A stretch of DNA of 64,000 bases. Source: Alistipes sp. (GTDB taxonomy: Bacteria > Bacteroidota > Bacteroidia > Bacteroidales > Rikenellaceae). Below, piece by piece: positions 54,754-64,000 of the stretch (the stretch's first letter is position 1; the number at the start of each line of letters is the position of its first letter). Both the position numbers and the translations under genes were made by a program. The notes beneath the pieces are model-generated. The model was given only the letters and a program-made list of their open reading frames with translations, was not told the origin of the DNA and searched no databases. Location of the stretch: contig JAGBTZ010000003.1 of NCBI GenBank assembly GCA_017631055.1, forward strand, positions 1-64,000, in the 5' to 3' direction.

Positions 54754-54784
54754 CAAAGATATGTTTTTCTGCCGAAATTAACAA
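54754..54784 (-). promoter_or_regulatory. Promoter of the glucosaminidase operon
   Basis: On the minus strand TTG (54782-54784), 20-base spacer, then TATCTTTG (54754-54761), 22 bases before the glucosaminidase ATG. It is divergent from and interleaved with the DUF4254 promoter. Confidence 0.65.
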
Positions 54785-54803
54785 CATAAAATAACAAGAG
54801 AGT

Positions 54804-55409
54804 ATGTTTACGAACAACGCAATGCAAATTTTCAATCGCTCGGTGGAGGATTATCACCGCTACGATAATGTGGACCATCCCGAGGAGAATCCATTTACCG
54901 AAGGTTCGCTTGACTATCTTTTATACAAGAAGAATTGGGTGGATGCCGTGCAGTGGCACCTCGAAGATATTATCCGTGACCCCAACATCGACCCCGTAGA
55001 GGCTCTGAAAATCAAGCGCCGTATCGATGCTTCGAATCAGGTGCGTACCGATATGGTTGAGTATATCGACTCTTATCTGCTCGATAAGTATAAGGATATC
55101 AAGCCTTTGGCAGATGCTAAAATCAATACCGAGACTCCCGCTTGGGCTATCGATCGCCTCTCGATTCTCGAGTTGAAGATTTACCACATGCGCCAGGAGG
55201 TGTTGCGTACCGATGTCGAGCAGTCGCATCGCGATGCTTGCCAAAAGAAGCTCAACACACTGCTCGAGCAGCAGAAAGACCTCTCGACCGCAATCGAGGA
55301 ACTTATCGAGGATATCGAGGCCGGCCGTAAATATATGAAGACCTACAAGCAGATGAAGATGTATAACGATCCGTCGTTGAATCCGGTTCTGTATGGCAAT
55401 AAACAATAG
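54804..55409 (+). CDS. DUF4254 family protein
   Basis: A 201-residue, mostly helical protein of the DUF4254 family found in Bacteroidota, with a likely coiled-coil (about 130-190) and a conserved RLSILELKIYHM-type segment. No reaction is known. It overlaps the following GT9 glycosyltransferase gene by 17 bases, suggesting coupled translation and a joint role in envelope glycan or LPS synthesis. Confidence 0.85.
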   Translation: MFTNNAMQIFNRSVEDYHRYDNVDHPEENPFTEGSLDYLLYKKNWVDAVQWHLEDIIRDPNIDPVEALKIKRRIDASNQVRTDMVEYIDSYLLDKYKDIKPLADAKINTETPAWAIDRLSILELKIYHMRQEVLRTDVEQSHRDACQKKLNTLLEQQKDLSTAIEELIEDIEAGRKYMKTYKQMKMYNDPSLNPVLYGNKQ

Positions 55410-56418
55410 GAGCGTTCCGAAACATATACTCGTAGTTCGCCTCTCGGCGATGGGTGATGTGGCGATGTTGCCACACGCCATCCGTGCCCTCAGAGAGGTA
55501 TATCCTGACGTTAAAATTACAGTCGCTACGCGAAAACTCTTCGAGCCTTTCTTTGAGGGGCTCGACGTAGGCTTTTTGCCGGTCGAGAAGAGTGAGTATG
55601 ACGGCTGGAAGAATATCCGCGACCTCTCGCGCAAGATGCGCACGCTCGGCATTGATGCCTTTGCCGATACGCATGGAGTTTGGCGCACGATGTTTGTCCG
55701 TATGTGGTTGTGGCTGCACGGATTGCGTACTGCCAGAATTCACAAGGGACGTGTCGAAAAGTGGTTCCGTGTGGGATATTGCAACTCGAATGCAGTGCCG
55801 TTGAAGCATACGGTGGTGCGTTATTGCGATGTGTTCCGCCGTCTGGGCTTCGACTTCCCCGACCCAAAGCCCGCCGTTAAGCAGTCTCGACCAAACCCTA
55901 TGGGCGAGAAGAGTGGTACCTGGGTCGGATTTGCCCCCTTCTCGGCACATCAGGGTAAGACCTATCCCGAGGGTTTGCGCGAGGAGGTTGTCAAGCTGTT
56001 GGCAGCGAAGTATGACCGCATATTTATCCATAGCGGAGGTGGCAAGGAGGCTCAATTTGCTATGGCGATGGAGAGTGCTTATCCCAACGTGACGGCAGTG
56101 AACGGCAAGGTTAAGGGGCTGGGCGAGGAGATGAATCTGATTTCGAATTTGGACTGCGTGGTCTCGATGGATTCGCTCGTTATGCACCTCTCGTCACTTG
56201 TCGCTACGCCCGTAGTTTCGGTGTGGGGCGCTACTCATCCCGAATTGGGATTTCTTGGATATGGTTGCTCTCCCGAGGGTGTTCTGCAGGAGGAGATAAA
56301 GTGTCGCCCCTGCTCGACATACGGCAACACCAAGTGTAAATATGGTGATTACCGCTGCATTCACGCAATCTCGCCTCAGATGATTGTCGATAGGGTCGAG
56401 AAGATGCTCGGGAGATAA
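55393..56418 (+). CDS. Glycosyltransferase family 9 (heptosyltransferase-like)
   Basis: A 341-residue GT-B glycosyltransferase that probably adds a sugar to LPS core on the cytoplasmic face of the inner membrane. The opening HILVVRLSAMGDV and the later SNLDCVVSMDSLVMHLSS donor-site region are typical of ADP-heptose:LPS heptosyltransferases. A cysteine-rich late segment (CRPCSTYGNTKC) resembles that of other bacterial GT9 proteins. It overlaps DUF4254 by 17 bases and ends at a strong terminator. Confidence 0.9.
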   Translation: MAINNRSVPKHILVVRLSAMGDVAMLPHAIRALREVYPDVKITVATRKLFEPFFEGLDVGFLPVEKSEYDGWKNIRDLSRKMRTLGIDAFADTHGVWRTMFVRMWLWLHGLRTARIHKGRVEKWFRVGYCNSNAVPLKHTVVRYCDVFRRLGFDFPDPKPAVKQSRPNPMGEKSGTWVGFAPFSAHQGKTYPEGLREEVVKLLAAKYDRIFIHSGGGKEAQFAMAMESAYPNVTAVNGKVKGLGEEMNLISNLDCVVSMDSLVMHLSSLVATPVVSVWGATHPELGFLGYGCSPEGVLQEEIKCRPCSTYGNTKCKYGDYRCIHAISPQMIVDRVEKMLGR

Positions 56419-56451
56419 TAAGCGCCACTTTTGGCATCATTACCAACAAAC

Positions 56452-56487
56452 TTGTGGGGGTGACTAATCATTTAGTCACCCCCACAA
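56452..56487. terminator. Bidirectional terminator between GT9 and the V-ATPase operon
   Basis: A perfect sixteen-base stem (56452-56467 with 56472-56487) around a four-base loop, followed on the plus strand by a T-rich run, between convergent genes. Confidence 0.9.
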
Positions 56488-56511
56488 TCTTTTTGAAGAA
56501 CAACTCTCGGA

Positions 56512-56973
<462 letters not shown>

Positions 56974-58821
56974 TTAGTTTTTGTTATTGTTGTTATTTGT
57001 TTGGTATTGTTCTTTTTTCAATGGCTCGAATGCACGCATGCTCATCTCGAAACCAGCGTTCTTGTAAAACTCTACGAAGGTCAAACGCATCGGGTGAACG
57101 AATGACGAAATCGTTGACATAAAGAGGTTGATACCGTGGCCAATAAGCAGAATGGGCAACATAACAAGTATGCGTACCACGATATTGGCTCCCTCGGGAA
57201 CAAATCCCGCAGCGAGCGAGTTGAATACCAATGCCAGCACACCGCCCGACAAGCCGATAGCGAAGAGTCGAATGTATGAGAGCACGTCACTCAAGATTCC
57301 TGTTATATTATTATAGGTATCCCACAATCCCGAGCCGAGGTTTACAAACGGATTCTTGCCCGGAGAGTTGAAGAAGAGCATCAGCACTGCGCCCAAGCCC
57401 AGCACACCGAAGAATGCGGGTGAGGATGCTGTGAAGAAGGGGATAACCCACGCCTCGTTAAGCATCGGAAGACCCACCGACAGGCATGCTCCTGCCACAA
57501 CCAGGAACCAACCCACGCTCGAGAGTGCGTACTTAAATCCAACGGTCTTGGTGATGAGGACTATCTTCAAAACCATACCGAAGAGAATCTGCAACAGACC
57601 GATAGCCAGGGCCCACGAGAAGAACTTGTTCTGGAAGTCGAAGAAGGGAATCTCGGGGAAGAACTCCTTGAGGCTCATACCGAAGAACGAGCCACAGAAG
57701 AGTCCCACAGCCACAGTCGCTGCCGAACACATCGTGGCAAACCATGCTGCACGCTTCATCATCGGCTCCTTGCTCTTGGCCAGCAAGCCCAATCCGAGCA
57801 GCAACAGAATCAATCCGTAGCCGGCATCGTTCAAGCAGATACCGAAGAAGAGCATATAGAACGGAGCAAAGAATGGAGTGAGGTCCATAGTGCCGTACTT
57901 AGGCAGGGCGTACATATTGCCCACCATCTCGAAGATGCGGCTAAACCAATTATTCTTGAGCTTCACGGGAGTATCATCCTCGGGAGTCGGGTCGCTCTTG
58001 ATGTAGACCACGTTGGGATACTCCTCGAGCAGTGCATCGACCTTGTCGCAGGTCTCCTTCTCGGCCCAGCCCTCCATAACCAGCAGCAATCCATCTGCCT
58101 CGTGAGTGGCTGTAGCCTCGATTTTTACGCCCTGCAGACGCTCCTTGAGTGCGATAATCTCGGCTTCAATCTCGGCTACCGACATTGCGCACTGCGAGAG
58201 GGTGGTGTCGAACTCCGAAATTGACTTTTCGAGTCCCTCCACCTCGGCCGCAGCCTTGCGGGCATCGCATTGAGGGAGCTTTGCCTCCATCGCATCGAGG
58301 ACAACTTCCGTATTCGGCTCTGCAACCACAACGAAGTAGACCATACCTCCCTGCTCGTTGATAACCGAGAGGTTGAACTGCTCGTTCCACGCCTCTGCAT
58401 TGGCATCGAAGGTGCTCTTCTGGGTGGTGAAGAAGCGCAGAGTGATACCCTGCGAAGCAAGACTCTTGATGGTCTCGACCTCAAAGTCGCCCCAAGCGCT
58501 CCACTCGCCCACAATCTTGGTCATGCGGGCAATCTCCGAGCGCAACTCGGCAATCTTCTGCGATGCCGATGTATACTTCTCGAAGACATTGGTCGTGGTG
58601 CCGGCACTCTCGATAAAGTTCTCGCTCGAGCGGAATGCCTCGAGAGCCTCCTTTGCCTTGAGGCGAGACTCGATGTCGCTGATGAGCTGACGATCATTCT
58701 CCTGCGGCTCCCAGCCGGTGGTCGTGATGTCGACCAAGCCAAGTTCGCGCAAGTGCTCGATAAAATCCTCGCTCTGTCCTGCGTAGAGGACAAAGTCGTA
58801 TTTAGTCATCTTCGAAATCAT
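56974..58821 (-). CDS. atpI: V/A-type ATPase subunit I (a-subunit homologue)
   Basis: Membrane stator that carries the ion half-channels. The 615 residues comprise a cytoplasmic N-terminal half (about 1-300) with coiled-coil segments and a C-terminal half with about seven transmembrane helices. Its ATG overlaps the stop of subunit D by four bases (ATGA), which supports the start at 58821. Confidence 0.92.
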   Translation of the reverse strand: MISKMTKYDFVLYAGQSEDFIEHLRELGLVDITTTGWEPQENDRQLISDIESRLKAKEALEAFRSSENFIESAGTTTNVFEKYTSASQKIAELRSEIARMTKIVGEWSAWGDFEVETIKSLASQGITLRFFTTQKSTFDANAEAWNEQFNLSVINEQGGMVYFVVVAEPNTEVVLDAMEAKLPQCDARKAAAEVEGLEKSISEFDTTLSQCAMSVAEIEAEIIALKERLQGVKIEATATHEADGLLLVMEGWAEKETCDKVDALLEEYPNVVYIKSDPTPEDDTPVKLKNNWFSRIFEMVGNMYALPKYGTMDLTPFFAPFYMLFFGICLNDAGYGLILLLLGLGLLAKSKEPMMKRAAWFATMCSAATVAVGLFCGSFFGMSLKEFFPEIPFFDFQNKFFSWALAIGLLQILFGMVLKIVLITKTVGFKYALSSVGWFLVVAGACLSVGLPMLNEAWVIPFFTASSPAFFGVLGLGAVLMLFFNSPGKNPFVNLGSGLWDTYNNITGILSDVLSYIRLFAIGLSGGVLALVFNSLAAGFVPEGANIVVRILVMLPILLIGHGINLFMSTISSFVHPMRLTFVEFYKNAGFEMSMRAFEPLKKEQYQTNNNNNKN

Positions 58822-59426
58822 AACATCTGCCCCTCCACGGCTTGCTGTTGACGGGTTTTAACGATCTTCTGTGCGGACTTCGAGAGATTCTCCTCATCCT
58901 CCATAAATCGCTTGATTTTGCGTATGGCATCCTCATATCCGGGAATTTGCACCTTCTCGTAGAGGTTTACCTTCTGAGTAGTTTTGCGACGAGCGTAATC
59001 CAACAGCTCGACACGGCGATTGTAGACCTCGTGCTGGATGCCGAGCTCGGCCAATCGCTTAAGTATCGCCAATCCGTCTGCGAACCACAGCGGCGAGGAG
59101 AAGACATCATACGCCTTCTGCTCGAAGTGAATCTCGCCCAGCACCGGAATACGCACTCCGGCAATCTTCTGGGTCGTGAGCTCCACATCCGCAATACGGA
59201 GCAGCGTGCAATCGAACTCTCCCCAAAGAGCCACCATATATTCGTACTCCGCAACCGCACGGTCGAAGAGTTCGCGGTACTCCTGGGCAGAGATCTTCGC
59301 TCGCTTGACCTCGGAGCGCAGAGCCGACTCCTTCGACTTGATGGTCGGAAGAGCCTTCTGGCGCATCTTCAGCTGTTTGCCGAGCTCGCCGAGCGAAGTC
59401 TTGTTATATTGAAACTTGATTGCCAT
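58818..59426 (-). CDS. atpD: V/A-type ATPase subunit D (central shaft)
   Basis: Forms the coiled-coil rotor shaft inside the A3B3 head. The 202-residue sequence is mainly charged and helical, with long N- and C-terminal helices as expected. It lies between subunit B (six bases) and subunit I (four-base overlap). The usual shaft partner, subunit F, is not encoded nearby. Confidence 0.9.
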   Translation of the reverse strand: MAIKFQYNKTSLGELGKQLKMRQKALPTIKSKESALRSEVKRAKISAQEYRELFDRAVAEYEYMVALWGEFDCTLLRIADVELTTQKIAGVRIPVLGEIHFEQKAYDVFSSPLWFADGLAILKRLAELGIQHEVYNRRVELLDYARRKTTQKVNLYEKVQIPGYEDAIRKIKRFMEDEENLSKSAQKIVKTRQQQAVEGQML

Positions 59427-59432
59427 TGCGCT

Positions 59433-60752
59433 TTACGCTTTCCAATACTTTTCGATAAGTTCAGCCTTGATTGCAACCTCCTCGCGAGTGAAGTACTTTG
59501 CAAAGAGGGTCCAAGCGGTGTCGAGCATCTGCTCGATCTCGATGTTGACGTCAATTGCAAGCAACTTCTCCGAGTAGTCGTGAGCAAACTTCAGAGCACG
59601 CTCGTCGTAATCCGAGAGGTCGAAACCGTTCTCCAACTTGGTCTTTGCATTCGCAGCATCTGCATAGAGGCGCACACAAGCATTCATCACCTGCGGGTGA
59701 TCCTCGCGGGTCTTCTTACCGATAACCAGCTGCTTCAGACGCGACAACGAACGGAACGGGTCAACGATAACCTTACCTGTGTCTGAATCGTTACGCAAGA
59801 AGAGCTGACCCTCGGTGATGTAACCCGTATTATCGGGAATAGCGTGGGTGATATCGCCACCCGAAAGGGTAGTCACTGCGATAAGGGTAATCGAGCCACC
59901 GTTAGGCAACTGTACCGCCTTCTCGTAGATCTTTGCCAAGTCCGAGTAGAGCGAGCCGGGCATAGAGTCCTTCGAGGGAATCTGGTCCATACGGTTCGAC
60001 ACGATAGCCAATGCATCGGCGTAGAGGGTCATATCGGTCAGAAGCACCAACACCTTCTCGCCCTTATCCACTGCGAAGTACTCTGCAGCGGTAAGTGCCA
60101 TATCGGGCACAAGCAGACGCTCAACGGGAGGATTCTCGGTAGTGTTCACGAACGATACGATACGGTCCAACGCACCTGCGTTCTCGAATACCTGCTTGAA
60201 GTAGAGGAAGTCGTCATTGGTAAGACCCATACCTCCGAGGATAATCTTATCGGCCTTTGCACGCAGTGCCACGTTCGCCATTACAGCGTTGTAGGGCTGG
60301 TCGGGGTCTGCGAAGAAGGGAATCTTCTGACCCGAAACGATGGTGTTGTTGAGGTCGATACCTGCAATACCCGTAGCGATAAGCTCCGAAGGCTGCTTAC
60401 GCTTGAAGGGGTTTACCGTAGGACCACCAATCTCGCGTGCCTCACCCTCAATCTGCTCACCACCCTCGAGCGGCTCGCCGTATGCATTGAAGAAGCGACC
60501 TGCCAGATTGTCCGAAACCTTCAACTTCGGTGGCTCACCGTGGAATACCACCTCCGAGTCGGTCTTCAAACCCTCCGTTCCGGCAAAAACCTGCAAGGTT
60601 ACGTTCTCGCCCATAATTTTTACGACCTGCGCCAGCTTACCGCCTACGGTTGCCAGCTCGTCATTACCCACGCCCGAAGCCTTCAGCGTTACGGTTGCCT
60701 TGGTAATGTTGTCGATTTTGGTATATACTTTTTGAAATGCTCTTGTTGTCAT
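59433..60752 (-). CDS. atpB: V/A-type ATPase subunit B
   Basis: Non-catalytic nucleotide-fold subunit of the ATPase head. The 439 residues lack a Walker A motif, as expected, and contain PFKRKQPSELIATGIAGID and LTDMTLYADAL family segments. It follows subunit A after nine bases. Confidence 0.95.
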   Translation of the reverse strand: MTTRAFQKVYTKIDNITKATVTLKASGVGNDELATVGGKLAQVVKIMGENVTLQVFAGTEGLKTDSEVVFHGEPPKLKVSDNLAGRFFNAYGEPLEGGEQIEGEAREIGGPTVNPFKRKQPSELIATGIAGIDLNNTIVSGQKIPFFADPDQPYNAVMANVALRAKADKIILGGMGLTNDDFLYFKQVFENAGALDRIVSFVNTTENPPVERLLVPDMALTAAEYFAVDKGEKVLVLLTDMTLYADALAIVSNRMDQIPSKDSMPGSLYSDLAKIYEKAVQLPNGGSITLIAVTTLSGGDITHAIPDNTGYITEGQLFLRNDSDTGKVIVDPFRSLSRLKQLVIGKKTREDHPQVMNACVRLYADAANAKTKLENGFDLSDYDERALKFAHDYSEKLLAIDVNIEIEQMLDTAWTLFAKYFTREEVAIKAELIEKYWKA

Positions 60753-60761
60753 AGCGCGGAA

Positions 60762-62519
60762 TTATTTATACTGCTGCTGGTTTACCAATTTCTCTATCTG
60801 CGCCTTGTAGTCGAAGAACTTCTCGGACTGCCACTCGGCGTAGTTCATCTGACGGAAGAGGTTGATGAGCGACTTGAAGAAGTGCGAGCAAGCCTCGAAA
60901 TCGTCAAACTCGAAGTCGTGGTGGCACACGTCAAGTACCAACTCGTACATCATCTTCTGACGCTCGATAGGACAGTTCGCATCGATGTCGTCAAATGCAT
61001 CCTGCTGGAGGATTACGAAGTCGATCAATTCGCCCTTCCAGAAACGCTCGTGGTAATCTACGGGTACACCGTCATCACCGAGGATGTTAATCTGGTCGTT
61101 AGCCTCCTTACCGCGCTGAACGATGGTCTTACCCTCGTACACGAGGTCTACCCAATCCTTCTCGATATGCTCATCGAGGTAAGAGCGGATTTCGGGGTAC
61201 TCCAAGTATTTCGAATACGAATCAATCGGGTCGATAGCGGGGTAGCGCTTCGAGTCTGCACGACCCTGCGAGAGGGCGTAGAAGCAACGTGCAGCCTTCT
61301 TTGTAGACTCGGTAACGGGCTCCTTGAGGTTACCACCCGCAGGCGATACCGTACCGAGGAATGTAACCGAACCTGTCTCGCCATTGTAGAGCTTAACCAA
61401 GCCCGCACGAGCGTAGAAGTTCGAGATGATTGCCGAGAGGTCCATCGGGAACGCATCCTGACCCGGAAGCTCCTCCAGACGGTTAGACATCTCACGCAGA
61501 GCCTGAGCCCAACGCGATGTAGAGTCGGCCATAACCAACACCTTCAGACCCATCGAGCGGTAGTACTCACCGATAGTCATACCGGTATAAACCGATGCCT
61601 CACGAGCCGCAACGGGCATGTTCGAGGTGTTACAGATGATGATTGTACGCTCCATAAGCTTGTGGCCTGTGCGGGGGTCGGTAAGTTCAGGGAACTCGGC
61701 GAAGATCTCCACAACCTCGTTTGCACGCTCACCGCACGCTACGATGATGATAACATCCGCATCTGCCTGTTTCGAGATAGCGTGCTGAAGCACAGTCTTA
61801 CCTGCACCGAACGGACCCGGGATAAAGCCGGTACCGCCCTCTGCCAGCGGGTTGAAGGTGTCGATTGCACGAACACCGGTCTCCATCACGCGCGAAGGAC
61901 GAGGCTTCTCGGTATAGCAGCGAACAGCCTGCTTCACGGGCCACTTCTGTACCATCGTGATATTGTACTCGTTGCCGTCAACATCCGCAACGACTGCGAT
62001 TGTGTCGGTAACCTTATACTCGCCTGCCTCGGCAACGCTCTTTACGGTGTAGTTACCGGTCATGATGAACGGCACCATAATCTTGTGTGCCACCCACTGC
62101 TCCTGCACCTCTCCGAGCCACGAAGCTGCGCTCACCTTATCGCCAACCTTTGCCAACGGCTTGAAATCCCACTTCTTCTCGAAGTCGAGAGGCTCGGTAA
62201 TCGAACCACGCTCGATGAACAGACCGTCCATCTTTGCCAAGTCGTTCTGCAAACCATCATAATTCTGCGAGAGAAGACCCGGTGCCAAGGTCGCCTCGAG
62301 CATGTGACCCTCGAACTCAACCTTATCGCCGACCTTCAGACCGCGTGTACTATCGTACACCTGCACATAGGCATCATCGCCTACAACCTTGATGACCTCT
62401 GCCATCATCTTGGTATCACCGCAGTGAACGAAGCAGATTTCGTTCTGACCCACCGCACCGTCAGCATTGACAATCACGATGTTCGAGATGATACCCTTTA
62501 CAAGTCCTGTAGTTTTCAT
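60762..62519 (-). CDS. atpA: V/A-type ATPase catalytic subunit A
   Basis: Catalytic subunit of the head; hydrolyses or makes ATP. The 585 residues contain the Walker A motif GPFGAGKT (235-242), GERANEV (263-269) and the non-homologous bulge domain (about 115-185) typical of V/A-type rather than F-type chains. It lies six bases after DUF2764. Confidence 0.96.
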   Translation of the reverse strand: MKTTGLVKGIISNIVIVNADGAVGQNEICFVHCGDTKMMAEVIKVVGDDAYVQVYDSTRGLKVGDKVEFEGHMLEATLAPGLLSQNYDGLQNDLAKMDGLFIERGSITEPLDFEKKWDFKPLAKVGDKVSAASWLGEVQEQWVAHKIMVPFIMTGNYTVKSVAEAGEYKVTDTIAVVADVDGNEYNITMVQKWPVKQAVRCYTEKPRPSRVMETGVRAIDTFNPLAEGGTGFIPGPFGAGKTVLQHAISKQADADVIIIVACGERANEVVEIFAEFPELTDPRTGHKLMERTIIICNTSNMPVAAREASVYTGMTIGEYYRSMGLKVLVMADSTSRWAQALREMSNRLEELPGQDAFPMDLSAIISNFYARAGLVKLYNGETGSVTFLGTVSPAGGNLKEPVTESTKKAARCFYALSQGRADSKRYPAIDPIDSYSKYLEYPEIRSYLDEHIEKDWVDLVYEGKTIVQRGKEANDQINILGDDGVPVDYHERFWKGELIDFVILQQDAFDDIDANCPIERQKMMYELVLDVCHHDFEFDDFEACSHFFKSLINLFRQMNYAEWQSEKFFDYKAQIEKLVNQQQYK

Positions 62520-62525
62520 ATTGTG

Positions 62526-63359
62526 TTATTGTTTATTTATCAAATCTTTGCCATCGAGCTCAGCGAGCAGTCGCTCGAACATCTCTCGACCATGACGCAC
62601 GTCAAGGGTGCTCCAACGTGCCACCATATTGACCTTCACCAGATATGCCATGATGGCGTTGATGTCGAAGTAGTCGAACGTCGAGAGTTCGCCCGCCTCG
62701 TTCCAGCGGATAAGGTCGATTTTGCGCTCCTTCTCGAGCAAGTTCTGCTCATCGTTCACCGCTGCAATGACTCCATCCACAAAGGCATATTCGCCTCTCA
62801 GACCGAAGTCTGCTGCCGAACTGCGCTGAAGCTGCTCGACAACGTCGCCCTCGCCGATGGTCACCTCCTCAATGGGGCGTGACTGCGAACGGGCTACGGC
62901 CGCTGCCAGAATGTTGCGCAGTGTGCGGTCGAACGACGACCACTCACGCAGAAAACGGCATCCCGAGTGGGTGCACTCCTCGTAATAAGCCTCGAAGAGC
63001 GACTTCTCGAATCGTTTGCCGACATCAACCATCTCGGCCTCCTCTCCCTCGGGATTGGCGTATGCCCTAATTACGTTGGCAATGCGCTGAGGAAGGTGTG
63101 TCGGGTTTGCCATCTCTGCCTCAATCTCCTCACGCGAGAGGTTGCCCAGTGCGTTGTGTGCTGCGCTACCGTTGCGGAGGTTTGCGAGGTTTTCGCAATC
63201 GTAGTAGGTGTAGAGCAGACGAACTGCTGCGGCATCACCCTGCGATACGACCTCCAAAATCTCTTCGACAATCGACTTCGAATCGAATCCTTTGGTGTCG
63301 GCATCGAGAGCGTACTCCCTCAAACCCGCTACAAGTGCGTAGTAGTTGCTTGCAAACAT
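62526..63359 (-). CDS. DUF2764 protein, likely V-ATPase subunit C equivalent
   Basis: A 277-residue soluble helical protein. DUF2764 genes occupy the place of subunit C in V-ATPase operons of Bacteroidota and related groups. Here it stands between E and A, where archaeal-type operons carry C. Subunit C would link the rotor shaft to the K ring. The assignment rests on operon position; sequence likeness to ordinary subunit C is not obvious to me. Confidence 0.82.
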   Translation of the reverse strand: MFASNYYALVAGLREYALDADTKGFDSKSIVEEILEVVSQGDAAAVRLLYTYYDCENLANLRNGSAAHNALGNLSREEIEAEMANPTHLPQRIANVIRAYANPEGEEAEMVDVGKRFEKSLFEAYYEECTHSGCRFLREWSSFDRTLRNILAAAVARSQSRPIEEVTIGEGDVVEQLQRSSAADFGLRGEYAFVDGVIAAVNDEQNLLEKERKIDLIRWNEAGELSTFDYFDINAIMAYLVKVNMVARWSTLDVRHGREMFERLLAELDGKDLINKQ

Positions 63360-63364
63360 ATCAA

Positions 63365-63976
63365 TTATGCCTTATAGAGCATTTGTGAAACCTTCTCGCG
63401 GAGATACTCCTTCAAGAGTGCATCGAAGCTCTCATCAGAGAACGAGATGTAGTAGCCACCATTCTTGGCGCCCACCTTGAAACCACTCTTCACATCCTTC
63501 GAGTAACCTACCTCAATGCCGGCTGCGAGCAACTCCTTTGCACTCTTCTCGAATGCAGCCGTAAACTCTGCCTTGTGAGCCTCGGGGAGCAGTGCGTTGA
63601 GCTCAACCTGCGAAGCTGCGCCATTCCAGTTGCGGGCAACCTCGAGCAACATCTCCTTAACGAAGGCAGCATCCAGCGTTGCACTCTTCACTGCCTCAGA
63701 GGTGCTCTTTGCGATAATCATCTCAGCAATTTCGGCCTTGATTTTTGCAACAGCCTGCTTGCCTGCCAAAGCAATCTCGGTCATTGTGTTCTTTTCGATA
63801 TCCTCAGCCTTGCTCTGAGCCGCCTTAACGACAGCCTCAGCCTTGGCCTCTGCCTCTGCGAGGATTTTGGCAGCCTCGGCCTTCGCCTCTGCAACCATGC
63901 GCTCGCCCTCGGCACGTCCCTTTTCCAGACCCTCTCCGTAGAGTTTTTCGGTCAATTCTTGAAGTTTGTTTGCCAT
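63365..63976 (-). CDS. atpE: V/A-type ATPase subunit E (peripheral stalk)
   Basis: Forms the peripheral stalk. The 203 residues start with a long Ala/Glu/Lys-rich coiled coil (about 1-90), followed by a globular C-terminal domain that binds the head. It is the first gene of the operon visible here; the promoter lies beyond the window end. The partner stalk subunit G/H is not seen. Confidence 0.9.
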   Translation of the reverse strand: MANKLQELTEKLYGEGLEKGRAEGERMVAEAKAEAAKILAEAEAKAEAVVKAAQSKAEDIEKNTMTEIALAGKQAVAKIKAEIAEMIIAKSTSEAVKSATLDAAFVKEMLLEVARNWNGAASQVELNALLPEAHKAEFTAAFEKSAKELLAAGIEVGYSKDVKSGFKVGAKNGGYYISFSDESFDALLKEYLREKVSQMLYKA

Positions 63977-64000
63977 AGTTTTATCTATTGTTATTGTTGA

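Noticed and set aside
59844..62882. 1012-codon plus-strand ORF opposite V-ATPase subunits B and A and DUF2764
   Set aside because: It crosses three real genes and their gaps on the other strand, has no family likeness, and its length follows from codon avoidance in the true genes.

Overview
The window looks like the chromosome of an anaerobic gut-type Bacteroidales bacterium, most likely Rikenellaceae/Alistipes-like. Three signs support this. Promoters match the Bacteroidota -7 box TAnnTTTG, often with TTTG about 19-21 bases upstream. Purine-rich ribosome sites are mostly missing and leaders are AT-rich. Family content also fits: a V/A-type ATPase with DUF2764, DUF4254 beside a GT9 glycosyltransferase, DUF1919, DPP-IV, a FprA flavodiiron protein and MqnE. 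Base composition by eye is moderately GC-rich in genes. I see no rRNA, tRNA, CRISPR array, prophage or insertion sequence. The genus is inferred, not proven.

Layout. 1-6680 (+): tgt, an LptF/G permease, mqnE, a PASTA membrane protein, an RluD-type pseudouridine synthase and a flavodiiron protein, tightly packed. 6705-11178 (-): a DUF1919 protein, a GH3 glycosidase and an sn-glycerol-1-phosphate dehydrogenase. 11336-13387 (+): a secreted metallophosphatase and a HAD phosphatase, facing deoC (-). 14627-16351 (+): a strongly codon-biased OmpA/TPR lipoprotein. 16638-25808 (-): the UMP operon pyrC-carB-pyrK-pyrD-pyrF-grx-pyrE-pyrB, preceded by a promoter, a 33-codon leader ORF and a terminator hairpin. 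25967-27918 (+): rbsK and a GRP/RhaT-family sugar transporter. 27934-31529 (-): SDR, ALDH, DEAD-box helicase. 31800-43386 (-): the purine operon purE-purL-purF-purM-purH-purD-folD plus a PHP phosphoesterase. 43948-47302 (+): a glycerol-3-phosphate dehydrogenase and an FAD oxidoreductase. 47329-49101 (-): MmcQ/YjbR and ugd. 49247-50845 (+): two S1/P1 nuclease paralogues. 50922-54731 (-): DPP-IV, an unknown protein and a LysM glucosaminidase. 54804-56418 (+): DUF4254 and GT9. 56512-63976 (-): the V/A-ATPase operon E-DUF2764-A-B-D-I-K.

Together the window holds nearly all of de novo UMP synthesis (carA not seen), much of de novo IMP synthesis (purE, L, F, M, H, D and folD; purB, purC and purN/T not seen), nucleotide scavenging (two S1/P1 nucleases, deoC, ribokinase), envelope biogenesis and a rotary ATPase.

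Strongest leads: (1) a candidate transcription attenuator for the pyr operon, with a leader ORF, a seven-base alternative pairing and a terminator ending five bases before pyrC; (2) PyrB with a C-terminal zinc-domain-like tail resembling PyrI but no PyrI allosteric domain; (3) a PurF whose N-terminal catalytic Cys and glutamine-binding Arg are missing; (4) a second S1/P1 nuclease that has lost two zinc-binding His; (5) a structured leader in front of purE. All are read from sequence alone, and no alignment or fold was computed.
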